Shown: in pieces, positions 36,501 to 47,533 of the stretch
How the letters are laid out: every line of letters begins with the position of its first letter
How positions within the stretch are numbered: the first letter of the stretch is position 1
DNA from: Phellopilus nigrolimitatus
Lineage: Eukaryota > Basidiomycota > Agaricomycetes > Hymenochaetales > Hymenochaetaceae
Reading direction: 5' to 3'
NCBI GenBank assembly: GCA_021029095.1
Contig: JAJOHG010000001.1
Location: forward strand, 930,001 to 994,000
Length of the DNA stretch: 64,000 nt
Made by a program: the position numbers and the translations under genes
Notes under the pieces: model-generated
The model's input: the letters and a program-made list of their open reading frames with translations, nothing else
What the model was told of the DNA's origin: nothing
Database searches by the model: none

Positions 36501-37535
36501 ATAGGCTGCATTTGAGTGACCAGTACATCCAGGAACACAGCTTCAACCCATGGTATAGACACTGCCAAGGAATTTGAGATATGTCAAAGCGCGGCTGAGA
36601 ATATCACCGAAATTGGTTCGTATTCGAGGTCCTGGCAAATCGAATGGAAAATACTAACGCAATGTGCAGTATCTGTTCTTCGTTATATGTTCTCTTTGAG
36701 GGCGACTTCTGCATTTCTACCTTCGTACCTATTATCTGCAGGGTAAGAGATTTCTTTGCGTGATATGTTATGCTTTTAACATTTTTATTCCAAAGGATCG
36801 TTCATATCGCAGGTTGTAAGTATACAGAATCTATTGATGTCCTCACTACGCGTTCGACTAAAATGTCGAATTATTAGTGGCAATGAACCGCAACACTGGA
36901 CGTGCATTCGATGCTCTTCAGAATACTTTAGCATGTCTAAAAGATATGGAGGTATGCGGACTTCGTATTCTTGATATTTCCTCAGGGGCTTACAAGGAGC
37001 CTCGCCATAAAGCATATTTGGCCGAGCGCGGCACGAAATTGGGAGCTCCTGAATGGAGCGAGAATGAAATTCGAAGAACGGACCATCTCTATTGTCCGGT
37101 CCCCCACTTCTTATGTGCCTCGACGCGAAAATCCTAGGTCATATAACGCAGAACCCGTGGGTTAAACAGATAAACCTGTTAAGCGTCGGTTCTAACATCT
37201 TGATTCAGGACAAATACGCGAACACGCGGTTGATGGCGCACTTACTTGGTTTAGAATTTCCGGGCGTCGAGTCTTCATCAACTCCTTCGATTGCATGGCC
37301 AAGGGCGCCGACCGGGTATGTGGACCAGACAGCAGGGCCCGATGAGGCGGGAGGCACAGCCTTCACTCAACCAGACGCATATCCCAATTCTTCAAGCGTG
37401 CAGAGTAACAGTCTTTCGCAAGCTGGAGCACTCGCGCCGGGCTCGTATCAATGGATGCAAAACTTACCTGATTCCAGTCATGCATTTCAGGGATTCGATT
37501 TCCAGAGCTTCACGAATCCAGATCCACAATATTAA
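33514..37535 (+). CDS. Zn2Cys6 fungal transcription factor with fungal-specific middle homology domain
   Basis: Exon 1 (MSTPSSSVDFSRTEH...) splices at about 33600/33656 to build the binuclear zinc cluster ACDQCRRTKSKCKKPADPNQ then PCTNC. The typical linker (YKRGPPKGYIGAIEQRLHQV) and dimerisation region follow. The middle homology domain appears in pieces over many small exons: YFIYVHPELPVLHKPTF, LPTCQALVILAYREFGLG, AQDLGLHRAADRWQRFG and KHVWWSCVIADK. The C-terminal part has MNRNTGRAFDALQNTLACLK and a Gln/Ser/Pro-rich tail ending NPDPQY. It should act in the nucleus as a DNA-binding regulator of metabolism; no target can be given. The sixth zinc Cys falls in a stretch (33745-33860) where I could not settle the splicing, and several exons between 34380 and 36880 are approximate. 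Confidence 0.85.
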
Positions 37536-37977
37536 ATGTAGCTTGTGCTTTTGCTGAGAATCCGAGTGCATACTGGGTAGCGTATTAGTGACAATCCTTC
37601 GTTGAAATGTTTTTTTACACTCCATCGAATCGATGTCTTTTTAGGGTTTCCTCCTGTTACGGTGAACAAAAGCATAGGAGAAGAGAAATGACGAAAAGGT
37701 TTTGTTCTTTCACCTGGTTACGGCATGCCTAGGCGATCCATTATTACGTAAGCAACAATGGTGAGAAGAATTTGGACCCACAGAGCAGCGTAAAAGCAGG
37801 CGAGGGACCGTGACCGTTTCAGCCACATAACTTTCCTTCCTCCGTCCGTTCAGTCGCCGGTTATGTCGAGTTTGCGAGCACTCTTGAATCCAGAGAGCCC
37901 TGCTCACTCATTGAATTGGTGCGCCGGCATACCTCAGATTCCGCTGACTGCCGCTGAAACTTAATTGCTCGTTCAGC
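37536..37977. other. intergenic region
   Basis: 442 bases with the 3' end of the zinc-cluster factor and the promoter of the forkhead gene. A minus-strand frame at 37710-37907 has no recognisable content. Nothing else is seen. Confidence 0.45.
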
Positions 37978-39089
37978 ATGTCTCCAATAAACGGGAAGGG
38001 AAAGTCGCCCATTACCACTCCCTCGTCCACTGCAAGCAGAGGCTCTTCGCCAGACATGCAGAACATCGACCCTGCCATCTCTCGACCTGAGAGTTCATCT
38101 CATCCGCCTCATGAGAACTGCCCCGACTCTCTCAATTGCCTTCCCGATACCGACGGAAGACCGCAGCACACTTTGCCAATCATATTGCGCTGTGCGATTC
38201 TCGGAAGCGCCAAACAACGTCTGACTATTCGTGATATCTATGCTGCGATGGAGAACAAGTATTCGTACTATAAAACCGCTGGTCCCGCGTGGAAGGTGCG
38301 GGTGTCTTTCGAACTCGTGACGGCTCACTCATCTCTTTACAATAGCAATCCGTCAGACACCACCTATCACTTAATAGGCTCTTCGAAAGACAGGCAAAGC
38401 CTGTAACGGAGCCCGGATTCGGCTCATACTGGACAGTCAATCTAGATGCGCCTCCTGGCACGAAACGCCCACGAAAACGCGGACGCCAAACCAAGAATAC
38501 TGTGGCTGCACCTTGCGATTTACAGCCTACGCGACGTGGAAGACCCAAGAAATGTGCTTCTGATGGCTTTGAATATGAACCTAGTCTGGGAATTCCTCCG
38601 ATAACTACAATGTCCATTCCTGCAACCACGTACTCATCACAGCAATATCGGCTTCACGCCGTACCTCATTTACCTCCCGTTCATGGTCAAGATGAAGATG
38701 ACGAGGTGTTCGACGCACTTGACTCACAAGAGCAATTCATGGATGGGCGCTCGCTCATCACCTCAGACGATGCGGATGAGACCGACGACGAAACTCCTGA
38801 GGAACATGCCTCCTGGGCGCCGAATTTCGACCCTCGCATGTACCCTCCCAGTCCTCCTAGGACGTTCGTTGATTCTAACGTCACGTCGGGAACGGGCGAC
38901 TTCGTTTCTGACGCTGGACGCCTGCAGGAGGAGGTCAGAGAGCTGCGGAGGCAGGCAGTTCTATCTTCCACTTTGACCGCGAGGATGGCGAGCGACTTGA
39001 ACAATGCACATGCAGAAATCTCTCGTCTTCGAATCAGAAATGAGCTGCTTGAGCGAAGCATGAGTGACGTTGGACATCGCATGACGTGA
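37978..39089 (+). CDS. forkhead-type transcription factor
   Basis: Two exons, 37978-38295 and 38346-39089, with a 50-base intron inside the forkhead domain, give 353 residues. The domain (about residues 60-150) reads LPIILRCAILGSAKQRLTIR, DIYAAMENKYSYYKTAGPAW, then across the intron KQSVRHHLSLNRLFERQ and GFGSYWTVNLDAPPG. The recognition helix is KQSVRHHLSLN where most family members have KNSVRHNLSLN. A basic stretch with AT-hook-like RKRGRQT and RRGRPKK follows, then an acidic segment (DETDDETPEEH) and a C-terminal coiled coil (RLQEEVRELRRQAVL, NDLNNAHAEISRLRIRNELL region). It is probably a nuclear regulator; no target is implied by context. Confidence 0.88.
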
Positions 39090-39550
39090 TGAGCGCGCCT
39101 TTGCAGGGACCGAAAGTGCAGCAGGGAGTAATAGGGTGTCGTTGGAAACGAGGCAGCGTGTGTGGACGGGGAAAAGGTGACCCCGCGAGGCCAAGGCATC
39201 GGTATACTTGTTTGAATTGCTGCTGCAAACACAATTGGCTTCGCTCATCTCTTCTGATCGATTCTCAAGATAGAACAGAATAACATCTTTGCACTTATAT
39301 TGATAACGCATATTCTCCTTTGCCATCGTCGTTTCTTCTTTTCGTTCAGGGATATTTGCACATTGTACTATAGAGAAGCTGTAGCTTTTATTTCTGAGAG
39401 GAGCTGTTTGAACTATGCGTTATTTTACATCTTTTCTATGCTGTACTTTTATATAACTACATTATTTCCCTTCAAATCCTAAGTTGCAGCCACATGTCCA
39501 TTTTTGGGTCAAGAGGTTGTCGGTTGAAAAGTTGTTGATCGACAGCCGCC
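39090..39550. other. intergenic region
   Basis: 461 bases, T-rich between 39300 and 39480 on the plus strand. They probably hold the forkhead 3' UTR and the UTP13 promoter. No gene is supported. Confidence 0.45.
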
Positions 39551-42528
39551 ATGTCCCGGCTCAAAACTTCGTAAGTCGTACTTTTATAATATGCACTATT
39601 GGCTGTGAACTTCGTTTTTAGCTACGAAAAATCTCGAGTGGTGGGCCCTCTTCATACTGGCGGGCCCGTCGCAATCTCTTCGGATGGTTTACATATTGTG
39701 ACCTGCGTTGGGGAAGAAGCTGTTCTGACACGGCTCAGCGACGGTCAAGAGCTTCGCCGCATCACCGCTGTTCGTTTTGAGCTACCATGGACTTTACTGT
39801 CGAGCTGATTCAGAGCAAAAACTCTAGGATAATGAAACAATCCATTCGTTCTGTTTGACGCCGTCTTCGTCTCATTTACTCATTTTCACGGCGTCCCTCA
39901 GCCTGCATATCTACGATGACCCAGTGTCGCCCACAACGTCCCACCAATCTTTTCGGCCGACGCGAACAATCGCTAGAGCACACGACGCTCCTGCTCATGT
40001 GTGCGTTGTCGATCCGACGTCCACTTTACTGGCCTCAGGGTCTGCAGATGGAGTTGTGAAAATTTGGGACATTCGGCGGGGATATATGACGCATGTATTC
40101 AAGGGGCATGGTGGCGTAGTCAGTGCGCTGGTATTCCGCTATGTTCGCGACATTTCCACAGCAGTCAACACGGAACCTACTCTGCACCTCGTTTCTGGGT
40201 CTGTGGATACGCGTCTTCGTGTTTTCGACTTGTCACCAAGCACCTCGCGTTCTGGAAGCGGGAAACCTACCGCTGTTCTTGAGGGTCATGTATCTGTGCC
40301 GCGTGGTCTAGACATTAGTCCTGATGGGCGATGGCTTATTAGTGGAGGTCGCGACTCAGTGGTGCTGCTCTGGGACTTTGCCAAAACAAATGCGCAGGCA
40401 AGAGCTACGAAGGGGAAAGGAAAGGAAATTTTGCTACCTATCCTTGCACGAACTATACCTGTTTTAGAACGGGTGGAGGCAACGGGTTGGATAGGAGATG
40501 ACAGCGAGTCGCTTCGCTTTTTCACTGCTGGAGAAAAGGGTACTGTGAAAGTTTGGGATGCCCAAACGGGTACACTGCTCTTCGCACTGAACGAGGAAGT
40601 CGAGCAAAATGTGGAAGTGCAACGAGAAATCACGGCTGCTTGGTGAGTTGGTTGCGCACTTTGAGGTTTGCGGTTCTCTAATACACTATTCCTTTAGTTA
40701 CGTTCCAAACGCTGGGATGATTTTATCCGTTCACGCGGATCAGAATATCCTTCTTCACTCTGTAGTCAACAAAGCGTTGACTCAGCAGCTCATTGGCTTT
40801 AATGACGAGATTGTCGGCGCAACATTTCTCTCTATAACGGGCCCGGATTCTCATATCGCCATTGCTGCGAACTCGTCGCTCATTCGGGTCTATTCCGTCG
40901 CCGGAAACGATGCCCGTTTGTTATCTGGACATTCTGGAATGATCTTATGTCTTGATCACAGTGCTGACAGGCGATTTTTCGCAAGTGGAAGCAAGGACAA
41001 GTCCGCACGTTTATGGTCTCATATAAGTCCGAAGTCGAGCTGGTCCTGCATTGCCATATGTGAAGGTCACGCAGAAAGTGTGGGTGCCGTAGCGCTCTCG
41101 CGGAAACTGTATGGACAGGATTTGGGCGTGGAATTACCTCACTTCATGTTTACGGGTAGCCAAGACAGAACGATTAAGATGTGGGATCTTTCAGGTCTTT
41201 CCGCAGAACCTGATGCGGACGTGCCTCAGCGATGTAGAAGTCTTGCCACTCATAAAGCTCATGACAAGGATATCAACTCGCTCGACGTCTCTCCGAACGA
41301 CCGGTTCCTCGCATCAGGTTCACAAGATCGGACGGCCAAAGTATACGAAATTATATACTCGTCCGGCGGATCTGGTGGTGCCAGAGGCGAGATCAAGCTT
41401 TTGGGCACTTGCAAGGGCCATAAACGAGGCGTTTGGACTGTCAGATTCGGGAAAACGGAAAGAGTTCTTGCTACTGGCAGCGGAGATAAGAGTATCAAAT
41501 TATGGAGTTTGGATGATTTCTCATGCGTAAAGGTTAGCATCTCATTTGCAGACTGATATAATCCTCTCTGATACTTACCTCAATCATCTAAAGACTCTCG
41601 AAGGGCACACGAACTCGGTGCTTCAAATCGACTTTCTGAATCAAGACTTACAGGTGGCAAGTACCGCCTCGGATGGCCTTTTAAAATTGTGGAATGTTCG
41701 AACAGAGGAATGTATCGCGACTATGGATAACCACGAGGACAAAGTGAGTAGTCGACTCTTTGAGGTCTTTGCACGCATCGACAGATTACCGCTACGTAGG
41801 TGTGGGCTTTGGCCTTAAGCACGAATGAGTCAACTATAGTAACTGGAGCTGCCGACTCCACAGTCACATTTTGGGGAGATTGTACGAAGGAGAAGGAGCA
41901 TGAGCGGCAGGCTGATCGCGAGAAGACGGTACTAAGGTACGAAACAGGGGATTCATGCACTGTCCAGCCTAACCGACTTTTAACCAGAGAGCAAGATTAC
42001 ATGAACTATATCTCCATGAAAGATTATCGAAATGCGATTTCATTAGCGCTTGCGATGGATCAACCCGGGCGTCTTCTTTCCTTATTCAAAACAATCATCT
42101 CTGATCCAAATGTTGATGCCGAAGACTCTGGTGGTGCTAGCCAGCCTGTAATCTATGCTGTTTTGCGCAGACTCTCGCCCGTGGAGCTGGCTACGCTTCT
42201 GCGGCACACCAGAGATTGGAATGCGAACGCCAGAACCAGCACCGTAGCTCAAACTCTCTTGAATGTGCTTTTCAAACTGCGGACTGTTGAAGACATTGCA
42301 GATGCATTCGAAGCGAACGAAGCATTTTTGCCCATCAAGAACTCAACAGCTGCGCTGGGCGGCCAGCTTTCTCTCAATGAGTTGGTACAGACGTTGATCC
42401 CATATACAGAGCGTCATCTTGCACGTCTAGACCGTCTCGTTCAGGATAGTTATATTTTAGACTACGTGCTTGGGGAAATGGACGGAGGGCTAATCGCAGA
42501 CGATGATGGTATGGAAGTAGATCTTTGA
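39551..42528 (+). CDS. UTP13: U3 snoRNP WD40 protein Utp13 (TBL3)
   Basis: Start MSRLKTS splices into YEKSRVVGPLHTGGPVAISS. Many WD40 repeats follow: SGSADGVVKIWDIRRG, GGRDSVVLLWDFAK, GEKGTVKVWDAQTG, GSKDKSARLWSHI, GSQDRTIKMWDLSG, GSQDRTAKVYEI, GSGDKSIKLWSL, ASDGLLKLWNVRTE and GAADSTVTFWGD, consistent with two tandem propellers. The C-terminus is the Utp13-specific helical domain (LTREQDYMNYISMKDYRNAI, YAVLRRLSPVELATLLRHTR, LLNVLFKLRTVEDIADAFE, YTERHLARLDRLVQDSYIL) with a short acidic end. Utp13 is part of the UTP-B module of the small-subunit processome that processes 18S pre-rRNA in the nucleolus. Stop at 42526-42528. Confidence 0.93.
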
Positions 42529-42664
42529 TATGCGATAGATTTACTGGCTTGAAAAGTAATGTAAGACACATTTTAATTATACTTTTATTTTAGCACGTAC
42601 TTGTAGTGGACTTGGCTGAACATGTTGTTCAGATACTTTACTTCTTACAGCTCTTTGCATAATC

Positions 42665-43275
42665 GCGGGTCAAATTGAAATGAAATAAGTTCAAAATATA
42701 ATCCGGACTTGGCGAAATTTCAACGTGCATTTGATGGGGACAATCCAACAAGTTGGTAATACATGTGTAATTTCGTATCTACTCGACAGAAAAGTATTAT
42801 GGGACATATTCAGAGATTTGATTAAATAATATAACAGACAATAAATGCGCCGTTCATAGCCAATTCCAAAATACATGAAAGGTTAATGATTGAAAATCTT
42901 CAATTATTTATGACGGTCGCTATCGGACAAAAAACATTGGACTTGAGGATTTTGGACTTTGACTTGGGAAATTCATCGATGATCATCGATGATCATCGAT
43001 GATCACTAGTGATCACTGGTGAAAACCAAGTCCAACAGCTATTCATCGATGATCACTAGTGATCACTAGTGATCATCGATGATCATCGATGAACGGAGAC
43101 TTGGAATTCACTAGTCATCAATGATCATCAATGAAAAAAGTTATGTTTTCATTGATCACTAGTGATCACTAGCGATTACTAATCATTGATGATCATTGAT
43201 GATCATCAATGAGTAATGATTTCTAAAAGCCAAATCTCAATCATTGTTCATTTATGATCAATGAAAACGACTTGA
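42665..43275. repeat. left arm of a long imperfect inverted repeat, with palindromic module array
   Basis: The outer end GCGGGTCAAATTGAAAT (42665) matches the reverse complement of the outer end of the right arm at 47501. The stretch 42906-43090 matches the reverse complement of 47250-47430 closely: GACGGTCG, GGACTTGAG, then the array, then GGTGAAAACCAAGTC and AGCTATTCATCGATGATCAC. The array (about 42971-43260) is made of self-complementary modules TGATCATCGATGATCA and TGATCACTAGTGATCA, i.e. TGATCA alternating with ATCGAT or ACTAGT, interrupted by ACTTGG/CCAAGT boxes. This arm has about 165 extra bases near 42715-42890 compared with the right arm. It follows UTP13 by about 140 bases. Confidence 0.85.
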
Positions 43276-43820
43276 AAGACCAGTTTTATTACAAATAACA
43301 TCCTTTCCGACCAGACCCGATGTCCTTACGACACATCATTTCGAAGCTGCAGTTGGTGGCACGTCATAGGGTAGATCCCGGAGCTCCATTCAAGCCACAC
43401 TCTTGAACAATCCATTATCTAGTTTTCTTTTCCAAACAAACATAAATTAGAGCACCCCCTCAACACGTTACTATGTCTTGATTACACTTTTTTGCACGCT
43501 AAGCCAACTCATAAATCATCCAAGAAGATTGAAATGCATCCGCCGCATATACAACAAGCACTGGAAGTACAGGAAGGCAAAATACGTGTGATGCTAATTG
43601 GCAATAAAATGATAGCGAACAGAAGTGACATTACGAGTAATACACAGGATAGTTCAGCACCGGCGGGCTCCCTTCCAGATTATCCAGCTCTGCGACGATC
43701 CTGCGAAGCAACGAACGGTCAGGTAAAACGTGACACAGAGACATTTATTCTCGCCTGAAGATCTGCATATCCACCTAAAATAGAGTAAAGCGAGTTGTAA
43801 TAATAAGAGACACAAAAACC
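43276..43820. other. spacer between left arm and ZZ gene
   Basis: 545 bases. A plus-strand frame of 88 codons at 43492-43758 has no recognisable motif and is probably chance. Otherwise AT-rich, presumably the 3' UTR of the minus-strand ZZ gene. Confidence 0.4.
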
Positions 43821-46763
43821 TTAAGCACGAGAGCACAAAGTATTCACCGGCGCCTTGAATACATAGAAGAAATGGGTGCGATCGTGCGCGTGCGAATTCA
43901 AGTTTTCGCACACATCGCAGAGATCCTTCACGCAGTACACACAACGGAACCACACGCCTTTGATGCGATCCATGCAGTGATCACACAGCGCCGCGTTGTG
44001 GTAGAGCGTCGCGAGATAAGCTGGAACAGCAGATGAAACTGCGTCAGAAAAAGAGGACATGTTTTCCGGACACGGAAGGGCGTACGGACCTTTGGGATGA
44101 GAGGAGTTGAGTCGACCTGCTGGACCTGCGGGCTGCCTGTACCTAACATCCGCGAACAAACATTAGTTTACGAAACACGATATCTGAAGGAAATGCGATG
44201 GGGACGTACAGGATTGGCAGAATGGCGAATTGGGACTCAATTGGACGGTCCACGGGCCGCGGTAGTTTAAAGAAAATATGCATTGGGTCGTGAAGGAGAT
44301 ACGATCGCTGCTCGCAGTTGGTGCACTGAACGGGAGCAGTGCGAAGAACAACTCCAGTCAAGCCCCGCATCATTCTGCAAATATCGGGAGAACGCACCAA
44401 GCTATACGACTGGGTCTTTGTCGCAGGGAACGTCGCACATTGGAAGCGCACGCCGACGATGCTCTGATTGCACCCCTTGCACGCGATGCGGTGGTCGAGC
44501 GCCTTGCGGTCACAGCGGCTGCCGCGTGCATGTTTTGAGCCGGACCCAATGATGGTGACTGTGTCGGCCTCCCGAAGCGAGTCCGCGCGCACGCGTCCGC
44601 TGGGTGTGCGCTGTACGTACAACAAGTCACGGCCGGTCCATAGCTGCCGCGCGCGTCTGCTCGCTGTCTGCACTTTGCTCGAATTTAAGGGGATGGGGAT
44701 CTTCGGTAAGATGAGTTGGTCAGTTTGGTCAGAACTGTGTTTTTATCTGTCGAAGGGATTTACCTTGATCATAATGTGGGAGGTATTGTGACCACCATCA
44801 TCAGCATCTAGGTTTCCAGGCAAGCCAGCAGCTTCGCAGTTCGAACATATATCCACCGACTCGCAAATTGCGCAATGGAAGCAAGCGCCTACTATGTCCA
44901 TAAGACAACTGACAGATTTTGTCAGCCTTGCTTTAAAGAAAATTAGCAGCAAACTTACTGGGCACACTTAACATCTGGATGCGTTAGCGCTGTCTCAGTC
45001 CAGGATTGTCAATATTTCTTTCATTTAGAGATACGAATGGCTTACATTCGTCCCCGAGCCCGTCATCATTCAGGTTATTTGTCAGCTCCAGGTCAGGCTC
45101 GCTTCGAGAACGGAGTGGCCGGTCGGGAACATCGAGGAAAGCGTGTGAAGGATGGTTTTCGTGAACTTGGCTAGAAAAAAAGACAAGTTCAAGTACAGAG
45201 GGACATCATGATTGGCGGTGACACGGACCTGTAGCATGCGCGGCAGAGTACGAAGTTCTTGCACGATGCGCATTTGTAGCGCTGCGCTGTCAGAGAGGTG
45301 TTGCAGATCGTACACCCGCTTATGTTGTCTTGCTCTGCATTATCCGGACTACTCAGCATCCGCTAATATTGAGATCAAAAAGAGACGAGTCACGCACCGA
45401 CGTCTTTCCACCCCGATGCGCTCCAAAGCTTCTCGAGGTACGCATGGCGGAAGTGGCCTTTCTGCCTCGGCGCCGCACGCCGCAGCTGGCTCAGCGTGCG
45501 CTGGTCCTCCGGCGAGGCGGAGGTCGGCTCGTCGGGCGCTGCTCCGCCCGCCAGCGCATGCAGCACGCCGGCCGTCTCAAAGCAGCCCGGGCACAGCTCG
45601 TACCCGCCGTCGCCCGCGACCGTCGACGACGACGACACGGACGACGCGGAGGGCGCGGAGGGTGCGGAGGGGAGCATGGGCAGCGCGCGCGGGCGCGCGG
45701 GAAACGGCTTACCGTTCGTGTGTGCGCGCGGCGGGTACGCGAGCGGGTCGAACATCGACACGTCGGCGCGCGCCTTGCCCTTTCCGTCCGTATAGCCGTT
45801 CGCATGCCCGTTCGCCCCGGCGCTCGCACGCGAGCGTGGCGTGCGCTCCCCGCACGTCGAGCACACGTAGAAGAATGCGTCGAGCAGGACGCCGCACGCG
45901 GAGCAGTCCGTGCATGCGGGCGGCACGAGCTGCCGGACCTCGGGTGGGGTGTCCGCGGTGCGTGGAAGAGGGTCGGAGGTCAACGAGGACGCGGATTGGC
46001 GATTCGACGACGAGGAGGGGGAGGGGTAGTCGTCGGACGAGCCAGACTTGGACTGGGCCTGAGAAGCAAGCCAGTGTAACTTCGGATCGCGCCAGTCCGC
46101 GACGCGGTGGCTGCCGTGCTCGCCGATGCTGACGTCGTCGTGAGCGGCTGACGCGGACGCGGCGGACGACGAGCTCCCAGAGGTGTATGTATAGTAATAG
46201 CGGCCGTTGTCCTACTGAAGTGCGAGGTCGCCGTCAAACGGGCTCTGCGAATCGAGATCGTCGCCGCTCAGCGCGAGCGAGGAGCCATCGGAGACGACAG
46301 ACTCGGGCGTCATGATGCCGTTGATAGTGCGCAATGTCTGGTCGCGCAGCCATTGTGTATTTCGCTCGATGGACTTGGAGGATTCGACAACTTCAGCCGC
46401 TCGAAAACTGCAGAAGGATCCGCGGGGTACCGCTCTTTTTTCTACATGTTAGAACAGAACAAAACAAAGCAGAAAACGAAACAGAGATTTGGACACCAAG
46501 GACGTACCATCGAACGCGCTTGCATGAGACTCAGACTCCAAGCCGTACAAGGTGTGGAAGTCCTGCATTGTCGACCCGCTCCCGCCGTTCATGACTGTCT
46601 TCGTTTTTTGCACGAGTAACCTGGTGTCCCTCGAGCTAACAGTGACGCTATCATCCTCCGGCTCGGTGTGCGCCGCCGATCTGAACGAAAGAAACAGCGA
46701 AGAGCCGCTGCTATTGCAGTTCTTGTATTCGTCCAAGCTCACGAGCGACGAGGTGTCGGACAA
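43821..46763 (-). CDS. multi-ZZ-type zinc finger protein, possibly decaying
   Basis: Minus-strand gene with several exons. Exon 1 starts MSDTSSLVSLDEYKNC. Downstream are Cys/His modules of ZZ type: CSACGVLLDAFFYVCSTCG, CTICNTSLTAQRYKCASCKN then FVLCRACY, CLMDIVGACFHCAICESVDI then CSNCEAAG, CKGCNQSIVGVRFQCATFPA then CTNCEQRSYLLHDPMHIF, and CDHCMDRIKGVWFRCVYCVK then DLCDVC. ZZ fingers bind N-terminal or peptide signals and mediate protein contacts; the role of this protein is unknown. Oddities: an in-frame TAG at 46212-46214 in the N-terminal half (a 42-base GT-AG intron could skip it); near 46370-46385 two overlapping frames both look coding, suggesting a one-base shift; and the fourth ZZ has Phe where the second Cys of CxxC is expected. 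The exon at about 45400-46300 is far richer in G+C than its surroundings. Stop at 43821-43823. Confidence 0.75.
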
Positions 46764-47019
46764 ACTTAGGCTGTCGTAGTCGACGCATGCGCAGCGTTAT
46801 GCGCCTGCTTCCAAAGCTGCGTCCGGACATGATGGACTGTGCAGACGAGACGGGGAGATTGTTTCGAAACCTCAGGAGCTGGGTTGGACGAGAGCGTGGG
46901 AACGAGGGCGAGTGTCCGCCCGATATCGCGTAACAGGACGAAGCAGAATGTCGATCACAGTTTGCGGCTGTGTTACTACTAATTATTAAATTATAGTCTT
47001 TTTGTCGGATGATCTCGGA

Positions 47020-47501
47020 TTTGAGGCATTCACCACTCATCAGTGAATGGTGAACACCAGTCAAGTCCATTCACCGATCATTGCTCATTTATGAGGCTTT
47101 TTATTAGACTTGAATAGATAGAATTTCATGGTTCATCAATGACTGGTGAACACTCAAGTCGAAGCACGACGTTCATTGATGATCACTGATGAACAATGAA
47201 CCCAAGTCCCCATTCATCAATGATCACTAGTGATCACTAGTGAACGATGAAAACCAAGTGCCCATTCATCGACGATCACTAGTGATCGCTAGTGATCATC
47301 GATGAATAGCTCTTAGACTTGGTTTTCACCAGTGATCACCAGTGATCACTAGTGATCATCGATGATCATCGATGATCATCACTATCTCAAGTCTAAGTCC
47401 ACTATTTTGTCCAGTAACGACCGTCAAAATTATTCTGACTTGGCTGGCAGAAGTTCAAATTATAATGTGAGCTCATTTCATTATATTTCAATCTGACCCG
47501 C
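47020..47501. repeat. right arm of the inverted repeat, with palindromic module array
   Basis: Reads as an imperfect reverse complement of the left arm. The same modules appear (ATCATCGATGATCA, TGATCACTAGTGATC, with TCACCAGTGA variants), and so do the same CCAAGT/ACTTGG boxes and the same flank (CCAGTAACGACCGTC at about 47411). It ends outward with ATTTCAATCTGACCCGC at 47501. The inner part (47020-47200) is more diverged, with CATTCACC/GGTGAATG and CATTGATGA units. Confidence 0.85.
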
Positions 47502-47533
47502 AACTATCTATGCAGAGGGTTATAAAATGACTA

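Larger units (their letters stand above)
42665..47501. mobile_element. candidate 4.8-kb inverted-repeat element enclosing a ZZ-finger gene
   Basis: Two related arms in opposite orientation bound this interval, with the multi-ZZ gene between them. This could be one element that captured a gene, or two separate copies of a short palindromic element that happen to flank a resident gene. No transposase frame is visible inside, and I could not find a convincing target-site duplication at the ends (42.65 and 47.50 kb). Kept at low confidence for that reason. Confidence 0.35.

Noticed and set aside
42960..43270. Possible CRISPR-like array from repeated units
   Set aside because: Units are self-palindromic and contiguous, with no unique spacers of constant length, no Cas genes, and a eukaryotic context.
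43492..43758. 88-codon plus-strand frame inside the inverted-repeat interval, considered as a possible element-encoded protein
   Set aside because: No recognisable motif or splice-linked continuation, too short for a transposase, and AT-rich non-coding composition.
45212..46132. Arg/Ala-rich plus-strand frames of 306 and 249 codons
   Set aside because: Antisense of the GC-rich exon of the ZZ gene; open only because of high GC, with low-complexity content and no motifs.
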